The notes under the pieces: model-generated
Databases searched by the model: none
What the model was told of the DNA's origin: nothing
Seen by the model: only the letters and a program-made list of their open reading frames with translations
Made by a program: the position numbers and the translations under genes
Source of the DNA: Taibaiella sp.
Lineage (GTDB): Bacteria; Bacteroidota; Bacteroidia; Chitinophagales; Chitinophagaceae
Length of the DNA: 9,292 bases
Assembly (NCBI GenBank): GCA_019454705.1
Contig: JACFNS010000011.1
Span: 1 to 9,292 of the forward strand
Reading direction: 5' to 3'
Shown here: one piece after another, positions 6,469-9,292 of the stretch
How the letters are laid out: every line of letters starts with the position of its first letter
How positions within the stretch are numbered: position 1 is the first letter of the stretch

Positions 6469-7863
6469 ATGGCGGAGATACACGCAAAAAATAAAGGACA
6501 TAAATTAACCTTATATATCCTGGTTGGGTTGGTATTAGGTATAGCTGTAGGATTTTGGATGAATGGTAGTTATGTAAAAAATGAAAACAAGCAAATTGCT
6601 GTTGCAGAATCATCAATAAGCACTATTCAGTCGCAAATAAAGGCGATTGAGGATACAACAGCACAATCGCTTGCCGCCTTGAGAGCAGAGGAAGAAGCCT
6701 TAGTGAAGACAAAAAATGAAACATTAAGGCAAAGGGATAAGAAACTTGAGCCATTTTCACTGATTGCGGATATCTTTCTGAGGCTAATAAAAATGATTGT
6801 GGCACCGCTTGTATTTACTACACTCGTAGTTGGTGTGGCGCGGCTTGGTGATATGAAATCGGTAGGCAGGATAGGGGGGAAAACACTTTTATGGTTTTTC
6901 AGTGCCTCATTTATCAGCCTGCTGCTGGGTATGGTTTTGGTCAACTTCTTCGAGCCCGGCACTGCTATGAACCTGCCTATGCCTGCCGCCGATACCGATA
7001 CAGGTATTAAAAAAGCAGCCCTTACGCTCAAAGATTTTTTATACCATGTTTTCCCTACCAGTGTATTTGAATCGATGGCTAAAAACGAAATATTGCAAAT
7101 TGTAGTGTTCTCTTTGTTTTTTGGTGTAGGTACTGCCGCTATTGGCGAGAAGGGCGAGGTGGTGATAAAGGCCATGGACGCCATTGCACACGTCATATTA
7201 AAGGTGACCGGTTATGTAATGAATCTGGCACCTTTGGCAGTTTTTGGAGCTATGGCAGCTATTATTGCCAAGCAAGGTTTGGGTATATTGAGTACTTATT
7301 CAATTTTCATAGCAGAATTTTACCTGGGGTTGTTAGTGTTGTGGTTGGTGCTGTTGCTGGCAGGTTCGGTATTTATCAAAAAGAGAATTTTTACACTTAT
7401 AAAAAGAATAAGAGAACCTATAATACTGGCTTTTAGCACCAGCAGCAGCGAGGCTGCGTTTCCCAAGACGCTGATGGAGTTGGAGCGTTTCGGTTGTCAG
7501 AACCGTATTGTAAGTTTTGTGCTGCCATTAGGCTATTCCTTTAATCTCGATGGCTCTATGATGTACATGACTTTTGCTTCATTGTTCATTGCCCAGTCTT
7601 ATGGCATACAACTGGATATAGCTACACAAATGAGTATGCTCCTTGTACTCATGCTCACTAGCAAGGGTATAGCAGGAGTGCCCCGTGCATCGTTGGTTGT
7701 TATAGCCGGAACGCTGGCTACATTCGATATACCCGAGGCAGGGTTGGCCCTGTTGTTAGGTATAGACCCCCTGCTGGATATGGGCCGAAGTGCGACCAAC
7801 GTAGTAGGCAACAGTGTTGCTACAGCGGTGGTGAGCAAATGGGAGAATGCGTTGGAGCATTAA
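6469..7863 (+). CDS. dicarboxylate/amino acid:cation symporter (DAACS family), probable acidic amino acid uptake
   Basis: A 464-residue inner-membrane secondary transporter of the glutamate/aspartate/dicarboxylate family (GltP, GltPh, DctA). TM1 is about 12-31 and TM2 begins about 98; between them is a polar 60-residue stretch rich in Glu, Lys, Ala and Gln with coiled-coil character (about 38-92), much longer than in GltP or GltPh. The HP1 hairpin has FSTSSSEAAFP (322-332); TM7 has NLDGS (359-363) in place of NMDGT; HP2 has TSKGIAGVPRAS (397-408); TM8 has DMGRSATNVVGN (437-448). Compared with GltPh, Asp437 and Arg440 match the residues that hold the amino group and side-chain carboxylate, favouring aspartate/glutamate over plain dicarboxylates. 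Asn448 replaces the Na1-site Asp405, as I recall for DctA, hinting at proton coupling (inference). The gene follows the PLP enzyme by 7 bases, probably in the same operon. Confidence 0.92.
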   Translation: MAEIHAKNKGHKLTLYILVGLVLGIAVGFWMNGSYVKNENKQIAVAESSISTIQSQIKAIEDTTAQSLAALRAEEEALVKTKNETLRQRDKKLEPFSLIADIFLRLIKMIVAPLVFTTLVVGVARLGDMKSVGRIGGKTLLWFFSASFISLLLGMVLVNFFEPGTAMNLPMPAADTDTGIKKAALTLKDFLYHVFPTSVFESMAKNEILQIVVFSLFFGVGTAAIGEKGEVVIKAMDAIAHVILKVTGYVMNLAPLAVFGAMAAIIAKQGLGILSTYSIFIAEFYLGLLVLWLVLLLAGSVFIKKRIFTLIKRIREPIILAFSTSSSEAAFPKTLMELERFGCQNRIVSFVLPLGYSFNLDGSMMYMTFASLFIAQSYGIQLDIATQMSMLLVLMLTSKGIAGVPRASLVVIAGTLATFDIPEAGLALLLGIDPLLDMGRSATNVVGNSVATAVVSKWENALEH

Positions 7864-7869
7864 TTCTCT

Positions 7870-7890
7870 TTATACGAAGTTTTTGTATAA
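7870..7890 (+). terminator. weak hairpin after the symporter gene
   Basis: A 6-bp inverted repeat, TTATAC (7870-7875) and GTATAA (7885-7890), with a 9-base loop, 7 bases after the stop and followed by GTCTTTATTT. The stem is all but one pair A-T per arm, so termination would be inefficient. The right arm is also part of a third TTTGTATAA copy (7882-7890), so it may instead be promoter DNA for the DedA gene. Confidence 0.2.
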
Positions 7891-7936
7891 GTCTTTATTT
7901 GCGCTGGACGGGTTATTCTTGGCAATTATTTTTCTA

Positions 7937-7952
7937 AATTAGCACGCTAATT
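7937..7952. promoter_or_regulatory. 16-base palindrome just before the DedA start codon
   Basis: AATTAGC-AC-GCTAATT: perfect 7-base arms with a 2-base centre, ending 7 bases before the ATG at 7960. The arms fit a dimeric repressor site, or a 5-bp RNA stem with a GCACGC loop near the ribosome landing site. No known regulator is recognised, and a chance AT-rich palindrome is possible. Confidence 0.3.
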
Positions 7953-7959
7953 AATTTTC

Positions 7960-8619
7960 ATGCAAGACCTGATAGAAATTTTAAAAGAGATGATGGATGC
8001 CGAAAAACTGGCGGCATTTGTTACTCAATATGGCGGATTGTACCTGGTTGCATTTATTATCTTCGCAGAAACAGGCTTGTTCGTTGGCTTCTTTTTACCG
8101 GGTGATTCGCTTTTGTTCGTTACCGGACTCATGATAGCCAACTCTCAAAACCCGTTCGGTAATGATTTCCTCAATCTCTTATACTGGATAGTACTCATTA
8201 TTATAGCAGGTGTCATAGGCAATGCCGTTGGGTATTGGTTCGGACGAAAGACTGGTCCGTTGCTGTTTGAGCGCAGGGACACCTTCTTGTTCAAGCGTAA
8301 GCATATTCTACAGGCAAAGGAGTTTTACGATAAGCGTGGTGGTGCCGCGATAATCCTGGCCAGGTTCCTGCCAATAGTGCGCACTTTTGCACCTATTGTT
8401 GCGGGTATTGTGAAAATGGATAGAAAAACATTTATTTTATACAACTATGTCGGCTGTGTGTTATGGGTAACCAGTATGATACTTGCGGGTTACTTCCTGG
8501 GAGAAAATGAGTGGGTGAAGCATAATTTTGAAAAGATAGTAATAGGCCTGATAGTGGTAACTACTGCGCCGGTTATTTTCAAAATGTTCTTCCACAAGAA
8601 GAAGCCGGAAAACACATAG
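7960..8619 (+). CDS. DedA family membrane protein (VTT/SNARE-associated domain)
   Basis: A 219-residue polytopic inner-membrane protein of the DedA superfamily. Characterised members support membrane homeostasis and proton-motive force, and some flip undecaprenyl phosphate or phosphatidylethanolamine; which role applies here is unknown. Visible: an amphipathic N terminus, then AETGLFVGFFLPGDS (36-50) carrying the family acidic residues Glu37 and Asp49; a hydrophobic segment at about 75-93 ending in GYWFGRKTGP (91-100); the re-entrant Arg motif ARFLPIVRTFAPIVAG (134-149) with Arg135 and Arg141; the family Gly/Trp helix YNYVGCVLWV (161-170) followed by AGYFLGE; and a last TM at about 192-209 with a Lys-rich cytoplasmic tail. 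The residues needed for function in E. coli YqjA are conserved, so it should be active. Length is typical. The MFS gene begins 10 bases downstream. Start at ATG 7960, with no Shine-Dalgarno sequence. Confidence 0.93.
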   Translation: MQDLIEILKEMMDAEKLAAFVTQYGGLYLVAFIIFAETGLFVGFFLPGDSLLFVTGLMIANSQNPFGNDFLNLLYWIVLIIIAGVIGNAVGYWFGRKTGPLLFERRDTFLFKRKHILQAKEFYDKRGGAAIILARFLPIVRTFAPIVAGIVKMDRKTFILYNYVGCVLWVTSMILAGYFLGENEWVKHNFEKIVIGLIVVTTAPVIFKMFFHKKKPENT

Positions 8620-8629
8620 TGTCTATACG

Positions 8630-9292
8630 TTGAATCACGCCCGCCAAATATCCATTTTTAGCATTCCCGTGCTGGTGGCAGCATTGGGTTATTTCGTTGA
8701 TATTTACGACCTGTTGCTCTTTGGCATAGTCAGGGTGGAGAGCCTTAGAAGCCTGGGCCTTGATGATGCAGCTATTGCCAGCGAAGGCCTAAAGCTGGCG
8801 CAATACCAGATGGCCGGTTTGCTTATCGGTGGCATAGTATGGGGTATTATGGGCGATAAGCGAGGCAGGTTAAGTGTGTTATTTGGCTCTATAGTCCTTT
8901 ATTCAATAGCTAACATCGCTAACGGCTTTGTTCAAAATGTTGACCAGTATATCTGGGCCCGATTCATTGCAGGCATTGGCCTGGCAGGTGAGCTGGGGGC
9001 CGGTATCACCCTCGTTAGTGAAATCATCCCCAAAAACAAGAGAGGCGTAGCAACATCTCTGGTAGCTGGTGTGGGTCTTACGGGTGCAGTCTTTGCTTAT
9101 TTTCTCGCTCAGTATTTCGATTGGCGTACCTGCTACTTTATAGGTGGTGGATTGGGTTTCATGCTGTTATTATTGCGTATCTCAGTATTTGAGTCTGGCA
9201 TGTACAAGAGCATGGAAGGTGCGAAAGTGGTAAAAGGAAATTTCCTGATGTTTTTCACCAATGCTCACCGGTTTAAAAAATACATGCTGAGT
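8630..9292 (+). CDS. MFS transporter, N-terminal half (3' truncated by window edge)
   Basis: 221 codons remain open to base 9292, covering about the first six membrane helices of a major facilitator superfamily carrier. Signature motif A in the TM2-TM3 loop reads GIMGDKRGRLS (72-82). TM1 contains ALGYFVDIYDLLLFGI (18-33), with acidic residues Asp24 and Asp27 inside the membrane. TM4 to the following loop reads RFIAGIGLAGELGAG (111-125) and ends with SEIIPKNKRG (130-139), the form seen in metabolite:H+ symporter and sugar/SV2-like subgroups. A substrate cannot be named. The start is taken as TTG 8630-8632, 10 bases after the DedA stop: no ATG or GTG lies in this frame between that stop and TM1, and the family N terminus begins there. 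The first in-frame ATG falls at codon 61, within TM2. It is likely co-transcribed with the DedA gene. Confidence 0.9.
   Translation, partial: MNHARQISIFSIPVLVAALGYFVDIYDLLLFGIVRVESLRSLGLDDAAIASEGLKLAQYQMAGLLIGGIVWGIMGDKRGRLSVLFGSIVLYSIANIANGFVQNVDQYIWARFIAGIGLAGELGAGITLVSEIIPKNKRGVATSLVAGVGLTGAVFAYFLAQYFDWRTCYFIGGGLGFMLLLLRISVFESGMYKSMEGAKVVKGNFLMFFTNAHRFKKYMLS

Noticed and set aside
6627..7196. A 189-codon minus-strand open frame inside the symporter gene
   Set aside because: Ser/Thr/Ile-rich antisense of membrane helices, a common artefact; the plus-strand gene has every family motif.

Overview
The window looks like ordinary chromosomal DNA of a Bacteroidota bacterium, probably near Chitinophagaceae. 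The evidence is indirect: the malic enzyme, Era, DedA and lipocalin-like lipoprotein resemble Bacteroidota versions, genes lack clear Shine-Dalgarno sequences, and the initiator tRNA has a full TTTG-N20-TAnnTTTG promoter, the pattern of this phylum. I see no insertion sequence, integrase, phage gene or CRISPR array. I also find no convincing new multi-gene system; the points of interest are local anomalies inside familiar genes.

Layout. (1) Bases 1-3017, plus strand: the C-terminal 601 codons of an NADP-type malic enzyme with its phosphotransacetylase-like tail, joined by a TAATG overlap to a YhiN/HI0933-family flavoprotein. (2) Bases 3043-4299, minus strand, convergent with the first block: two lipoprotein genes, an NlpC/P60 peptidase and a small lipocalin-like protein. 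Both carry the same promoter-like word 26-27 bases before their start codons. (3) Bases 4474-4625, minus strand: a compact initiator tRNA-fMet unit with promoter, tRNA and terminator. (4) Bases 4691-7863, plus strand, divergent from the tRNA: era, a PLP-dependent ACC deaminase/D-cysteine desulfhydrase-like enzyme overlapping era by 17 bases, and 7 bases later a DAACS acidic amino acid symporter. This is probably one transcript. (5) Bases 7960-9292, plus strand: a DedA-family membrane protein, then 10 bases later an MFS transporter that starts with TTG and runs off the right edge.

Working together. Malic enzyme makes pyruvate and NADPH from malate. Era serves 30S ribosome maturation, and the tRNA beside it serves translation initiation. 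The PLP enzyme and symporter could form a small amino acid uptake and breakdown pair hitch-hiking on era, which is inferred from spacing only. The lipoproteins act in the cell envelope (peptidoglycan cutting and possible ligand binding).

Main oddities: a cluster of non-consensus residues in the first 66 bases of the malic enzyme fragment, right on its most conserved motif; Ile at the G2 threonine of Era; a roughly 55-residue coiled-coil-like insertion in the first loop of the symporter; and a C1-U72 end in the initiator tRNA.
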